Positions 1-7,881 are shown, numbered from the stretch's first letter. The stretch: 28,636 bases of DNA from Lachnospiraceae bacterium (GCA_017446125.1 JAFSRL010000063.1:1-28636); one strand, 5' to 3'. Numbers and translations are program-made. The notes: generated by a model from the letters alone, not told the origin.

Positions 1-949
1 AAACGACTCCACGGTCCTTTCCGAACAGGGCAAGACCGTCATGATGGAGTTCTACGACAACAGAGGTTATCTCTACACCGCACAGTTTGTAATTAAGCCG
101 GTGTACGACACTTCCACACCGCCCGTCATGCAGAAGGGACAGTACGATATGGCGCTGACGAACATCATCGACGGCGCAACGAATGAGCCGATTGCGGCGG
201 ATGCCAATGCATTGAACGATATGTTCACGTTGCAGTATCTGGGTGCGGCGGACGGTAACGGCAACAGAACCAGCGCCGGCAACGCGCAGAAGAATGCGGA
301 CAACGAGCAGTTCATCCGATTAAACTACAGCTTGAGAGACGGTACATGGCTGGGCGATGCCTCCGGTGTGGCGGCGAATCCGTTTGACCATATCCGTCTT
401 GCAGTCAATCGTGCCGCAATGAATCAGCCGGTTACCGATGCTGCCGGTGGCAATCCTTCAACCAGCGTGGATGCACGCTCCTTCGACGACATTGACTTCG
501 ACCTCTCCACGACCACGAACGTCAACACGAACGAGTCCTCGACGATCCGCGCTTCGAAGGGCGACCTTCAGAAGAACGGCACGGGCCGCATGGTCGGTGA
601 GATGAACGGCATCACGGTGGAGCGTAACGGCCGCATCTCCGCAACCTACACGAACGGACAGAGTAAGCTCCTGGGACAGATTGCAACCGCGGAATTCGCG
701 AATGCCTCCGGTCTTGAGAAGCAGGGCGACAACCTCTATGCCGCAACGATGAACTCCGGAGATCCGGTCATCCAGGACATCACGACGGACGGCGGCTACA
801 TGAACACCGGCGTTCTGGAAATGAGTAACGTGGACCTCTCGCAGGAATTCACCGAGATGATCACCACGCAGCGCGGCTTCCAGGCGAACTCGAGAATCAT
901 CACCGTTTCCGATACGATGCTGGAAGAACTGACGAACTTGAAGAGATAA
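1..949 (+). CDS. flgE: Flagellar hook protein FlgE (5'-truncated by window edge)
   Basis: This is the C-terminal part (about 315 residues) of the hook protein, which polymerises into the universal joint between rod and filament. The frame is open from base 2 with no start inside the window, so the gene begins upstream. The last ~40 residues carry the conserved hook/rod C-terminal helix, including VDLSQEFTEMITTQRGFQAN, and the protein ends in LTNLKR, typical of FlgE in Firmicutes. The middle, rich in Asn, Thr and Asp, is the variable surface domain. The position just before flbD and motA/motB agrees with hook identity. FlgG and other rod proteins share the C-terminal helix, but the neighbours and the long variable domain favour FlgE. 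Confidence 0.93.
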   Translation, partial: NDSTVLSEQGKTVMMEFYDNRGYLYTAQFVIKPVYDTSTPPVMQKGQYDMALTNIIDGATNEPIAADANALNDMFTLQYLGAADGNGNRTSAGNAQKNADNEQFIRLNYSLRDGTWLGDASGVAANPFDHIRLAVNRAAMNQPVTDAAGGNPSTSVDARSFDDIDFDLSTTTNVNTNESSTIRASKGDLQKNGTGRMVGEMNGITVERNGRISATYTNGQSKLLGQIATAEFANASGLEKQGDNLYAATMNSGDPVIQDITTDGGYMNTGVLEMSNVDLSQEFTEMITTQRGFQANSRIITVSDTMLEELTNLKR

Positions 950-974
950 TCAGGTAGCCTAGAGAATATATACA

Positions 975-1046
975 GATGACAAAAGGGACAGGTCCAATTG
1001 TCACCTTGGGAAGCAGGTGACATTTGTACCAGTCCCCTTTGTCATC
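975..1046. repeat. Long imperfect inverted repeat (hairpin), REP-like element 1
   Basis: Two 32-base arms (975-1006 and 1015-1046) pair at 28 of 32 positions around an 8-base loop (1007-1014). Each arm contains a GGGAC/GTCCC core flanked by a smaller inverted repeat (TGACA near the outer end, TGTCA near the inner end). In mRNA it would form a very stable hairpin between flgE and flbD. No T-run follows the hairpin, so it does not look like a standard intrinsic terminator. It may instead affect mRNA processing or be a small mobile palindrome. Seen directly in the sequence; the role is unknown. Confidence 0.85.
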
Positions 1047-1098
1047 CGGGTCCGTCCCCTTTTGTCATCCGGGTCTGTCCCCTTTATCATCCGGTTCT
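1032..1098. repeat. Three tandem GTCCCC repeats extending the right arm of element 1
   Basis: Three near-identical units of 22, 23 and 22 bases (1032-1053, 1054-1076, 1077-1098) each begin GTCCCCTTT and continue into TCATCCGG. The first unit overlaps the right arm of the hairpin at 975-1046, so the tail of the palindrome has been repeated. The third copy is the most diverged. The stretch has no convincing coding sense on either strand. Confidence 0.85.
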
Positions 1099-1132
1099 CA
1101 CCACAATATTTTGAACTTTTTATAAAAAAAAC

Positions 1133-1161
1133 GTGACTTCCACCACAAAATGTGGTAGAAT
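1133..1161 (+). promoter_or_regulatory. Possible promoter/operator upstream of flbD
   Basis: GTGACT (1133-1138) and TAGAAT (1156-1161) are separated by 17 bp, giving a weak sigma-A-like promoter just upstream of flbD. The spacer is occupied by a palindrome: arms 1138-1147 and 1151-1160 around AAA, nine of ten bases pairing. CACCACAA inside the left arm also occurs at 1099-1106, exactly 42 bp upstream. Transcription would start almost at the flbD ATG (1170), so a leaderless message would result. An operator or small mRNA hairpin is an equally good reading. Confidence 0.3.
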
Positions 1162-1169
1162 TACCCTGT

Positions 1170-1337
1170 ATGATTGAATTGACGAAGCTGGACAACACGA
1201 AATTCCTCCTGAACCCTTCATTAATAGAGACCGTGGAGGAGACCCCGGATACCGTGATTAACCTGTCAACGGGGCGGCGTATCATTGTAAAAGAGAGTGG
1301 ACAAGAGGTACAAAATCTTGTAAAATCAGATAAGTAG
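1170..1337 (+). CDS. flbD: FlbD family flagellar protein
   Basis: A 55-residue protein of the small FlbD family found just before motA in Firmicutes and spirochaete flagellar operons. It contains the family core NPSLIETVEETPDTVINLST and then GRRIIVKES. The biochemical role of this short family is not established; it is unrelated to the Caulobacter transcription factor of the same name. The reading frame can be extended to GTG at 1152, but the conserved proteins start with MIxLTKL, so ATG 1170 is preferred. There is no strong Shine-Dalgarno upstream. The preceding 200 bases contain the repeat element and the palindrome described separately. Confidence 0.85.
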   Translation: MIELTKLDNTKFLLNPSLIETVEETPDTVINLSTGRRIIVKESGQEVQNLVKSDK

Positions 1338-1348
1338 GGTGTTATATT
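1318..1348 (+). promoter_or_regulatory. Candidate promoter upstream of motA
   Basis: TTGTAA (1318-1323) is followed after 19 bp by TATATT (1343-1348), which is preceded by TG at 1340-1341, forming an extended -10. It falls partly in the 60-bp AT-rich gap between flbD and motA, one of the few non-coding gaps here. It would give a leader of about 40 bases. Sequence pattern only; the spacer is long and the match is modest. Confidence 0.25.
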
Positions 1349-1397
1349 AATAGTTGTCAGAATTTAATTAATGATTGACACAATTTAGGAGATTATT

Positions 1398-2204
1398 GTG
1401 GATATTGCTACACTCATAGGAATTGTCGGCGGCATTATCATCATGGGTCTTGGTATCGCGACCGCGGGCGGTCTTTCCTCGATTCCGTCCTACATTGACG
1501 TTCCGTCCTTCGTTATCACGTTCGGCGGTGCGTTTGTTGCATGTTTGGGCGCGCACTCGCTGGACGAATACATCGGCGGCTTAACCGCAATCGGGCTTGC
1601 CATCAAGCAGCCCACCGGCTCCACGGGAGAGATGATTACACAGATTGTGGGACTCTCGAACACGGCGCGTAAGGAAGGCCTTTTGGCTTTGGAAGAAGCC
1701 GCGAATAACTTAGACGACCAGTTCATGAAGAAGGGACTGCTGCTCATCGCGGACGGTACGGAACCGGAGCTGGTCAAGTCCATTCTGGAAGCGGAGATTG
1801 ACGCGATTGACGGTCGCCACAAGGGTAAGATTGCGGTCTGGGAAGACATTGCGGCACAGGGTCCTTCCTGGGGTATGATCGGTACCCAGATCGGTCTCGT
1901 TAACATGTTGAACAACATGGAAGACGCATCCTCAATCGGCCCTTCCATGGCGGTCGCGTTATTGACGACCTTGTACGGCGCCGTTCTTGCGAACTGGCTG
2001 TGCTTCCCGGTCTCGAGTACCTTGAAAGCAAGAAACAACGACGAGCTCATGAGTAAGAGCATCGTCGTTGAAGGCTTGTTATCGATTCAGGCAGGTGAAA
2101 ACCCGCGCGTGACGGAAGAAAAGTTGAAAGCCTTCCTGTCACCGAAGGAACGCTCTGACTTTGAGGCGTCCTCCGGCGGTGGTGGCGGCGGTGGCGGTGA
2201 ATAA
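1398..2204 (+). CDS. motA: Flagellar motor stator protein MotA
   Basis: A 268-residue membrane protein that, with MotB, forms the ion-conducting stator which turns the rotor. Four membrane segments are visible (about residues 2-22, 34-52, 150-172, 183-204) with the usual large cytoplasmic loop between the second and third. The loop carries Arg91 and Glu99, corresponding to the rotor-contacting Arg90/Glu98 of E. coli. Channel prolines are in AAQGPSWG (Pro156) and SIGPSMA (Pro182). Translation starts at GTG 1398, supported by AGGAG at 1387-1391. The protein ends in an odd tract of eight glycines before a final Glu. motB follows after 21 bases. Confidence 0.95.
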   Translation: MDIATLIGIVGGIIIMGLGIATAGGLSSIPSYIDVPSFVITFGGAFVACLGAHSLDEYIGGLTAIGLAIKQPTGSTGEMITQIVGLSNTARKEGLLALEEAANNLDDQFMKKGLLLIADGTEPELVKSILEAEIDAIDGRHKGKIAVWEDIAAQGPSWGMIGTQIGLVNMLNNMEDASSIGPSMAVALLTTLYGAVLANWLCFPVSSTLKARNNDELMSKSIVVEGLLSIQAGENPRVTEEKLKAFLSPKERSDFEASSGGGGGGGGE

Positions 2205-2225
2205 GCCGCAAGAGGGTAACGTACA

Positions 2226-3110
2226 TTGGCTAAGAAAAAGGAAGATCCGCCGCCAGCCGGTAGCCCGGCGTGGATGAGCACCTTCGCTGATTTGAATAAC
2301 CTGCTCCTATGTTTCTTCGTTCTGCTGTTCTCGATGTCCACACTCGACGCGGCAAAGTTCGAAGAAATTGCGGCATCCTTCTCCCAGGCCTTCGGCGTCT
2401 TAACGGGCGGATCGTCGTCTCTCGGGGAGGGCGCACTCATCGGCCAGGGCATTTCGCAGTTGAGCGAGCTCTCGAGCTACATTTCGTCGATGGGCTTGAA
2501 CGAGCAGGGGCAGCGCGAGACCTCGCCGGAAGGCGAATCGAATACGGATGAAACCGGCATGGCGCAGGTTGTCGAGGAATTTGAGGGCGACACGGACCAG
2601 CCGGAGATCGATACACAGGCCGCCGCGGAACAGGAGCAGCTGGAAGCGAGTGCGGAGCTTGCGGAACTGATTTCCGAAGCCTTGAACGAAGCGGACATCT
2701 TAAGCGATGTGGAGCTGGATTACAACTCGCAGTATGTGCAGTTGACGCTGCAGGGCTCCATCCTCTTTGATTCGGGTAAGGTCGACATCAAGGAGCAGGC
2801 GATTCCCATCATTGACAAGGTGGGCGCAATCCTGTACCGCTATGCGGGCGGCACGATTGAAATCGAGGGACACACGGACAATGTCCCCATGTCCGGCGCG
2901 AAGTACTCCAACAACGACGAGTTGAGCGCGGGACGTGCATTGTCGGTATTTTATTATTTGATTGAAACGACGGATTTGAATCCCGCGAAGATTCTGCACA
3001 CCGGACGCGGCGAATACGATCCGGTCGCGGACAACTCGACACCCGAGGGACGCGCAAGAAACCGTCGTGTGGAAATACGAATCTACAACCCGTTAAGTCC
3101 AAATTATTAA
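2226..3110 (+). CDS. motB: Flagellar motor stator protein MotB
   Basis: A 294-residue partner of MotA that anchors the stator to peptidoglycan. The single membrane helix (about residues 17-38) contains Asp22 in the sequence FADLNNLLLCFFVLLFS, the ion-binding carboxylate equivalent to E. coli Asp32. A Glu/Ser-rich periplasmic linker follows, then an OmpA-like peptidoglycan-binding domain (about 165-290) with GHTDNVP and ARNRRVEIRI. The start is TTG 2226, giving MAKKKEDPPP, with GAGGG upstream at about 2211-2215. The NN after the Asp replaces the more usual MT/MS. The coupling ion (H+ or Na+) cannot be decided from this sequence alone. Confidence 0.94.
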   Translation: MAKKKEDPPPAGSPAWMSTFADLNNLLLCFFVLLFSMSTLDAAKFEEIAASFSQAFGVLTGGSSSLGEGALIGQGISQLSELSSYISSMGLNEQGQRETSPEGESNTDETGMAQVVEEFEGDTDQPEIDTQAAAEQEQLEASAELAELISEALNEADILSDVELDYNSQYVQLTLQGSILFDSGKVDIKEQAIPIIDKVGAILYRYAGGTIEIEGHTDNVPMSGAKYSNNDELSAGRALSVFYYLIETTDLNPAKILHTGRGEYDPVADNSTPEGRARNRRVEIRIYNPLSPNY

Positions 3111-3126
3111 AGGGGAGTAAACGATT

Positions 3127-3675
3127 ATGAAAAAGAATCTGTTATCCATCCTGATCCTGGCACTGGTGGTCGTGAACCTGCTTATGACCGCGTTCCTTCT
3201 GTTCTCTGTCATGAGCACGAATTCGAAGGCGGGCAAGCTTGTGCAGGACGTTGCCGCGGCCCTGGAGCTGGAAGCAAACTCCGGCATGAACGGCGACGGT
3301 ACGGGATTGGGCGGCACGGTGAACGTCAACATCGCGGACCGCATCACGTACAACCTACAGCGCGCGGACGGCAACTTAACCTTTGCCTTGAAGCCGGATG
3401 AGAGCGGGCAGCACTACGCGGTGGTCACGACGATTATTCTTTCGTTGGATACGTCGAACCCGGATTATAAGACCTACGGCAGCGCGGACTTACTTGCCGG
3501 CGAAACGGAGTCCTTAATCTCCCGTGCGGGCGATGTGTTTGCGCGTCACACGGTGGACGAGCTCATGAGCGATCAGGCAACCATCCGGCAGGAGGTTTTG
3601 ACGGAGCTGCAGGCGCATTACGGCGGCAGCAAGTTTATTTACGAAGTGGCATTTTCCGGACTGTTGACACAGTAA
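3127..3675 (+). CDS. fliL: Flagellar basal body-associated protein FliL
   Basis: A 182-residue protein with one N-terminal membrane helix (about residues 5-28) and an extracytoplasmic domain. It fits the FliL family, which rings the stator and modulates motor torque. The C-terminal part has the FliL-like pattern of a beta strand (YAVVTTIILSLDTSN), a helical stretch around RHTVDELMS and a final strand FIYEVAFSGLLTQ. FliL is usually the gene after motB and before fliM, as here. A good Shine-Dalgarno (AGGGGAG at 3112-3118) precedes ATG 3127. Sequence identity within the family is low, so synteny carries much of the call. Confidence 0.82.
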   Translation: MKKNLLSILILALVVVNLLMTAFLLFSVMSTNSKAGKLVQDVAAALELEANSGMNGDGTGLGGTVNVNIADRITYNLQRADGNLTFALKPDESGQHYAVVTTIILSLDTSNPDYKTYGSADLLAGETESLISRAGDVFARHTVDELMSDQATIRQEVLTELQAHYGGSKFIYEVAFSGLLTQ

Positions 3676-3700
3676 GGAATTCCTTGCAGGGAACGTTTCA

Positions 3701-4681
3701 ATGGCAGATGTATTATCACAAAACGAAATAGATAATCTGCTCTCTGCGCTATCAACCGGCGAGCTGGATGTCAACGACATTCCGGACGCGGAAGAGAAAC
3801 AGGTTAAGGATTATGATTTCAAACGTCCGGCGAAGTTCTCGAAGGAGCACTTAAGGACGCTTGAAATCATTTACGAGCATTACGGACGGCTGTTGTCCAC
3901 CAACTTACCGCTTTACATCCGTAAGAACGTGACGGTGGATGTTCTGAATTCCGAAACGGTTACCTTCTCGGAATTCTCGAACGCGTTAAGCAATCCCGTT
4001 ATTTTGGGCATCATCGATTTTCAGCCGCTGTCGGGAACGATTATTTTGGAGATTCAGCCCACGCTTGGTTTTTCGTTCATTGACCGAATGCTGGGCGGCG
4101 AGGGAACACCCTTAGACCGGTCACGCCCCTTTACGGACATCGAGATGCCGCTGTTGGAAAAATTACAAACCCTGTGCATGCAGCTCATGATTGAGCCGTG
4201 GGAGAACGTGTGCGATATTTCGCCGGTCTTGGAGCGCATCGAGACGAATCCGCAGTTCGCGCAGGTCATCTCACCGACGGACATGATTGCCATCGTGACG
4301 TTAAACGTGAAGTTCGGTGATGTCGAAGGATTGATGAACGTGTGTCTTCCGTTCTTTACCTTAGAGAGCATCATGGACCGCTTGAACACGAAGTACTGGT
4401 ACTCCTCGATGAAGGAGAGCGGCGACGCGAATTACGAGGAGGCGCTCGAGAGCTTAATCCGCCACGTGGATGTTCCCATCAAGGCGGTCCTGGGCAAGAG
4501 CGTTGTGACGGTATCTGATTTTGTGAACCTACGAAGGGGAGATATCATACGGCTTGACAGCCGCGTGAATACAGACATGCAGGTGTACGTGGGGAATATC
4601 TTTAAGTTTAACGCTCTGCCCGGCACCGAGAAAAAGAACTATGCCGTGCGGGTGACATCTGTTGTCAGAGAGGAGGAGTAG
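3701..4681 (+). CDS. fliM: Flagellar motor switch protein FliM
   Basis: A 326-residue C-ring protein that binds CheY-phosphate and sets rotation direction. The N-terminus VLSQNEIDNLLSAL is the canonical CheY-P-binding helix. The middle domain (about residues 45-230) is CheC-like in fold and includes the GGEGTP loop. The C-terminal SpoA (FliN-like) domain is at about 245-325. Length matches the family. A Shine-Dalgarno-like AGGGAA lies upstream of ATG 3701. Its stop (4679-4681) is three bases before the fliY start, suggesting coupled translation of the two switch proteins. Confidence 0.96.
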   Translation: MADVLSQNEIDNLLSALSTGELDVNDIPDAEEKQVKDYDFKRPAKFSKEHLRTLEIIYEHYGRLLSTNLPLYIRKNVTVDVLNSETVTFSEFSNALSNPVILGIIDFQPLSGTIILEIQPTLGFSFIDRMLGGEGTPLDRSRPFTDIEMPLLEKLQTLCMQLMIEPWENVCDISPVLERIETNPQFAQVISPTDMIAIVTLNVKFGDVEGLMNVCLPFFTLESIMDRLNTKYWYSSMKESGDANYEEALESLIRHVDVPIKAVLGKSVVTVSDFVNLRRGDIIRLDSRVNTDMQVYVGNIFKFNALPGTEKKNYAVRVTSVVREEE

Positions 4682-4684
4682 CGC

Positions 4685-5863
4685 ATGGACGGAATGTTGT
4701 CTCAGGACGAAATTAATGCCCTGCTAAGCGGAATGGACGCGTCCGCCCCGGCAGAAGACGCAGGAGGCGGTGCCGCTTCGGGAGGTGCGGTCGACCAGAG
4801 CTTACTGACCGACGCGGAAAAGGACGCGGTCGGTGAAGTTGCGAATATATCGCTCGGGTCAAGCGCGACAACGCTTTCCGCACTCTTAAACCAGAAGGTG
4901 GACATTACAACGCCTGTTGTGTCCATTGCGGACTGGGATGAGGTTCGGGGCGGCTTTGAGAGTCCGTTCGTCTTCATCCAGATTAAGTATACGGTGGGGT
5001 TGGACGGCACCAACATTTTGATCTTGAAGGATCATGATGTTATGGTCATCACGGACCTTATGATGGGCGGTGACGGGTCGAACACCGACGGGGAGCTGGG
5101 AGACCTGCAATTATCCGCCATTTCGGAGGCGATGAACCAGATGATGGGGTCCGCCGCGACCGCGCTTTCGACGATGATCGGCACGATGGTCGACATCTCG
5201 CCGCCGGAAGCGACGCTCATGGAGAACATGAACGCGGATCCCGGAACCATCGCGGATTTCTTAACCGGTCCCTTCGTTAAGATTTCCTTTGAGATGAAGA
5301 TTGCGGAACTGGTGGATTCGTTCCTCATGCAGCTTTATCCCATTGACTTTGCGAAGAGTTTGTACGATACTTTTATTACAAGCTCCGAACCGGAAGCGGC
5401 ACCCGCTCCGGAGGCTGCCGCACCCGCCGCAGCCCCCGCACCGGACATGGGAATGGCTGCCGCACCGATGGGCGCACCGGCAATGGGCGCACCGATGGGA
5501 GCTCCCATGGGCGCACCGATGGGTGGCGGCATGGCGATGGGCATGAGTGCACCGCCGCCGGGACAGCCCATGAATATCCAGCCGGCGCAGTTTGCGTCCT
5601 TCGGCACGGATCTTTCGATGATTCCGGGCGCGGAAAACATCAGCTTAATCCGCGATGTGCCGCTTGAAGTGACGGTTGAGCTCGGGCGGGCGACAAAGCC
5701 CATTGCGGACATACTGGACTTTGCCCCCGGAACTATTATAGAATTAGATAAGATTGCGGGTGAGCCGGTGGATGTTTTGGTCAACGGCAAATATGTAGCC
5801 CGCGGCGAAGTGGTTGTGATTGAAGAGAGTTTCGGTGTCAGAGTCACTGAAATCATTCAATAA
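4685..5863 (+). CDS. fliY: Flagellar motor switch phosphatase FliY (CheC-like plus FliN domains)
   Basis: A 392-residue switch protein that combines a CheY-P phosphatase with FliN. Residues 4-14 (MLSQDEINALL) are a second copy of the CheY-P-binding helix seen in FliM. The CheC-like domain has two ExxN active-site motifs, Glu51/Asn54 in GEVANIS and Glu148/Asn151 in SEAMNQMM, so phosphatase activity is expected. Residues about 235-300 are a low-complexity linker rich in Ala, Pro and repeated MGAP. The FliN/SpoA domain occupies the last ~80 residues, including GEVVVIEESFGVRVTEI. The ribosome site GGAGGAG overlaps the end of fliM. There is no separate fliN in the window, as in Bacillus. Confidence 0.95.
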   Translation: MDGMLSQDEINALLSGMDASAPAEDAGGGAASGGAVDQSLLTDAEKDAVGEVANISLGSSATTLSALLNQKVDITTPVVSIADWDEVRGGFESPFVFIQIKYTVGLDGTNILILKDHDVMVITDLMMGGDGSNTDGELGDLQLSAISEAMNQMMGSAATALSTMIGTMVDISPPEATLMENMNADPGTIADFLTGPFVKISFEMKIAELVDSFLMQLYPIDFAKSLYDTFITSSEPEAAPAPEAAAPAAAPAPDMGMAAAPMGAPAMGAPMGAPMGAPMGGGMAMGMSAPPPGQPMNIQPAQFASFGTDLSMIPGAENISLIRDVPLEVTVELGRATKPIADILDFAPGTIIELDKIAGEPVDVLVNGKYVARGEVVVIEESFGVRVTEIIQ

Positions 5864-5886
5864 TATTAAAAGATTGGAGAGTGGAA

Positions 5887-6249
5887 ATGGCGAAAAATGT
5901 TCTGGTGTGTGACGACGCGGCTTTCATGCGAATGATGATCAAGGACATCCTGTCCAAGAACGGTTACAACATCGCAGGGGAAGCGGAGAACGGCGCGAAG
6001 GCGGTCGAGAAGTACAACGAGTTGAAGCCCGACCTGGTGCTGATGGATATCACCATGCCCGAAATGGATGGCATCCAGGCGCTGAAGGCAATCAAGCAGG
6101 GCGACCCGAACGCAACCGTAATCATGTGCTCGGCGATGGGCCAGCAGGCGATGGTTATCGAATCCATCCAGGCCGGCGCAAAGGACTTCATCGTCAAGCC
6201 GTTCCAGGCGGACCGTGTTCTGGAGGCGGTAAAAAAGGTTATCGGATAA
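5887..6249 (+). CDS. cheY: Chemotaxis response regulator CheY
   Basis: A 120-residue single-domain receiver that carries the signal from CheA to the motor switch. Acidic-pocket residues Asp9/Asp10, phosphoacceptor Asp54 (LVLMDITMP), Ser82 and Lys104 (VKPF) are all in place. It has no output domain. ATG 5887 is preferred over in-frame GTG 5881 because GGAG at 5876-5879 is spaced 7 bases from the ATG. It sits between fliY and fliO as in Bacillus subtilis, which supports CheY rather than another small receiver. Its stop codon directly abuts the fliO ATG. Confidence 0.95.
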   Translation: MAKNVLVCDDAAFMRMMIKDILSKNGYNIAGEAENGAKAVEKYNELKPDLVLMDITMPEMDGIQALKAIKQGDPNATVIMCSAMGQQAMVIESIQAGAKDFIVKPFQADRVLEAVKKVIG

Positions 6250-6609
6250 ATGCCGGCGGATGATATCCTGCAGCTGTTGACGATTCTCATCATCCTAATC
6301 CTTGTGATGGCGGCGGCGTTTGTAACGACGCGGTACATCGCAAGGTTTCAGCAGGTGAAAAGCAGCGGGGGTAACATCGAAGTGATTGAGACATATCGTC
6401 TGACGGCCACGCAGTATGTGCAAATCATACGACTGGGCGGGACCTATGTTGCAATCGCGGTATGTAAAGATACCGTTACAAAGCTTGCGGAACTGACGTC
6501 GGATGAACTCGTGAAGTTAAACACCGCACAAAAGGAAGGGAGTAATTTCAAGGACGTCTTGTCTTTTATCAAAAACAAAGGCAATGACGCTTCCGATATA
6601 CAATCGTAA
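6250..6609 (+). CDS. fliO: Flagellar biosynthetic protein FliO
   Basis: A 119-residue protein with one membrane helix (about residues 7-27) and a small cytoplasmic domain, matching FliO/FliZ, which helps assemble the FliP/FliR export pore. The segment IEVIETYRLTATQYVQIIRLGGTYVAI is typical: it is the conserved 'E-R-L-x-Q-x-I-x-L-V-x-G' area in degenerate form. ATG 6250 directly follows the cheY stop, so translation is probably coupled. FliO is the least conserved export component; the call leans on membrane topology and on its place immediately before fliP. Confidence 0.85.
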   Translation: MPADDILQLLTILIILILVMAAAFVTTRYIARFQQVKSSGGNIEVIETYRLTATQYVQIIRLGGTYVAIAVCKDTVTKLAELTSDELVKLNTAQKEGSNFKDVLSFIKNKGNDASDIQS

Positions 6610-6632
6610 GGGGCAGGAGATATTACGTAGGA

Positions 6633-7589
6633 ATGGAACAAAGGGGAAGAGAGAATCTATCGGGATTGGTGAAGAAGTTTGTAACGACAGCCTCCCTCGC
6701 CACCCTGATGATCTCGTTTCTTCTTTTTGCGGTGCCTGAAGTTTTAGCGAACGAACCCATCGATCCCAGAACCAACACCCCCTCCCAGGTCATAGACGAT
6801 ACCACACCGACGGACCCAACCGTCGATCCCGACACCAATCTTACCGGTACGCAGGAAGAGCGTACCAACATCAGAGAACCCGGGTCTGACGAAGACGCGG
6901 AACAGCTTTCCGAACTCAACATCGCGAATACCGTAACGATTCAGTACGACAACGGCAACGGCACGATCAACGGCGCGCTGCGCATTTTGATTATTTTAAC
7001 GCTCATTGCGATTGCGCCGCTTTTGCTCATTATGATGACGTCCTTTACACGCATCATTGTCGTGCTGCATTTTACGCGTGCTGCGATTGCGACACAGACC
7101 GCGCCGCCCAACCAGGTATTGCTGGGGCTTGCGCTGTTTTTGACGTTCTTTATCATGCAGCCCACCATCACACAGGCATACAACGAAGGCGTATTGCCCT
7201 TTGAACGCGGTGAAATCACACAGGAGCAGGCGTTTGAGCGCGGCATGGCGCCCATTCGCACCTTTATGTACCGCCAGACGCAGGTGGACGATGTGCGGCT
7301 GTTTATGGACATTGCGGGTACGGAGTGGGACGGAGAGCTCGATTCCATCCCGAATACGATTCTGGTACCAAGCTTTCTGGTTTCGGAATTAAGGACCGCG
7401 TTTATTATCGGCTTCTTACTGTATGTGCCGTTTATCGTTATCGACATGGTGGTCGCGAGTGTCTTAATGAGTATGGGTATGATGATGCTTCCGCCCACGA
7501 CCATTTCGATGCCGTTTAAGATTTTGCTTTTCGTCCTTGCGGACGGATGGAACCTTGTGTTAGGAAACCTTGTGAGAACCTTTTACTGA
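6633..7589 (+). CDS. fliP: Flagellar type III export pore protein FliP
   Basis: A 318-residue core component of the export gate. An N-terminal signal sequence (about residues 15-39, ending VLA-N) precedes a Thr/Pro/Asp-rich extracytoplasmic segment of about 60 residues. The conserved FliP body starts near residue 105, with SFTRIIVVLHFTRAAI, PPNQVLLGLALFLTFF and a C-terminal MMMLPPTTISMPFKILLFV. The total is longer than the ~220-250 residues usual for FliP, the excess being the segment after the signal. AGGAG at 6615-6619 is far from ATG 6633, while GTAGGA is very close, so the start is probable rather than certain. Confidence 0.95.
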   Translation: MEQRGRENLSGLVKKFVTTASLATLMISFLLFAVPEVLANEPIDPRTNTPSQVIDDTTPTDPTVDPDTNLTGTQEERTNIREPGSDEDAEQLSELNIANTVTIQYDNGNGTINGALRILIILTLIAIAPLLLIMMTSFTRIIVVLHFTRAAIATQTAPPNQVLLGLALFLTFFIMQPTITQAYNEGVLPFERGEITQEQAFERGMAPIRTFMYRQTQVDDVRLFMDIAGTEWDGELDSIPNTILVPSFLVSELRTAFIIGFLLYVPFIVIDMVVASVLMSMGMMMLPPTTISMPFKILLFVLADGWNLVLGNLVRTFY

Positions 7590-7606
7590 TTCTGAGGGAG
7601 TAGGTT

Positions 7607-7876
7607 ATGCAAACAAGTGATGTAGCGGATATTACAAGAAACGCATTGTTTTTGGTGATCCAGGTCGCCGCACCGATATTATTGATTTCGCTGGTGATTG
7701 GTCTCATTGTCTCGATTTTCCAGACGGTGACATCGATTCAGGAACAGACCTTAACCTTTGTGCCCAAGATTATCATCACCTTTTTGGGGATTATTCTTTT
7801 GGGCAACTGGATGCTGACACAGTTAATCACCTACATTCATACCTTGTGGGATGATTTCAGCATTTATATCCGGTAG
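7607..7876 (+). CDS. fliQ: Flagellar export protein FliQ
   Basis: An 89-residue export-gate protein with two membrane hairpin helices (about residues 13-38 and 52-75). The conserved core PILLISLVIGLIVSIFQTVT, followed by QEQTLTFVPKI, is diagnostic of FliQ. FliQ joins FliP and FliR in the helical export pore. GAGGGAG before ATG 7607 is a good ribosome site. fliR begins six bases after the stop. Confidence 0.96.
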   Translation: MQTSDVADITRNALFLVIQVAAPILLISLVIGLIVSIFQTVTSIQEQTLTFVPKIIITFLGIILLGNWMLTQLITYIHTLWDDFSIYIR

Positions 7877-7881
7877 CGGCA

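Noticed and set aside
975..1046. Intrinsic terminator after flgE
   Set aside because: The stem is far longer than typical terminators, is imperfect and is followed by CCGGGTCC rather than a T-run.
1001..1285. Minus-strand ORF and repeated peptides from the GTCCCC repeat region
   Set aside because: The peptide merely translates the tandem DNA repeat (DDKRGRT/MTKGTG) and overlaps flbD antisense; the repeat itself is the real feature.
1375..1380. Perfect TTGACA before motA as a -35 box
   Set aside because: A 17-bp spacer would put the -10 on the motA start codon itself, so it cannot drive motA.
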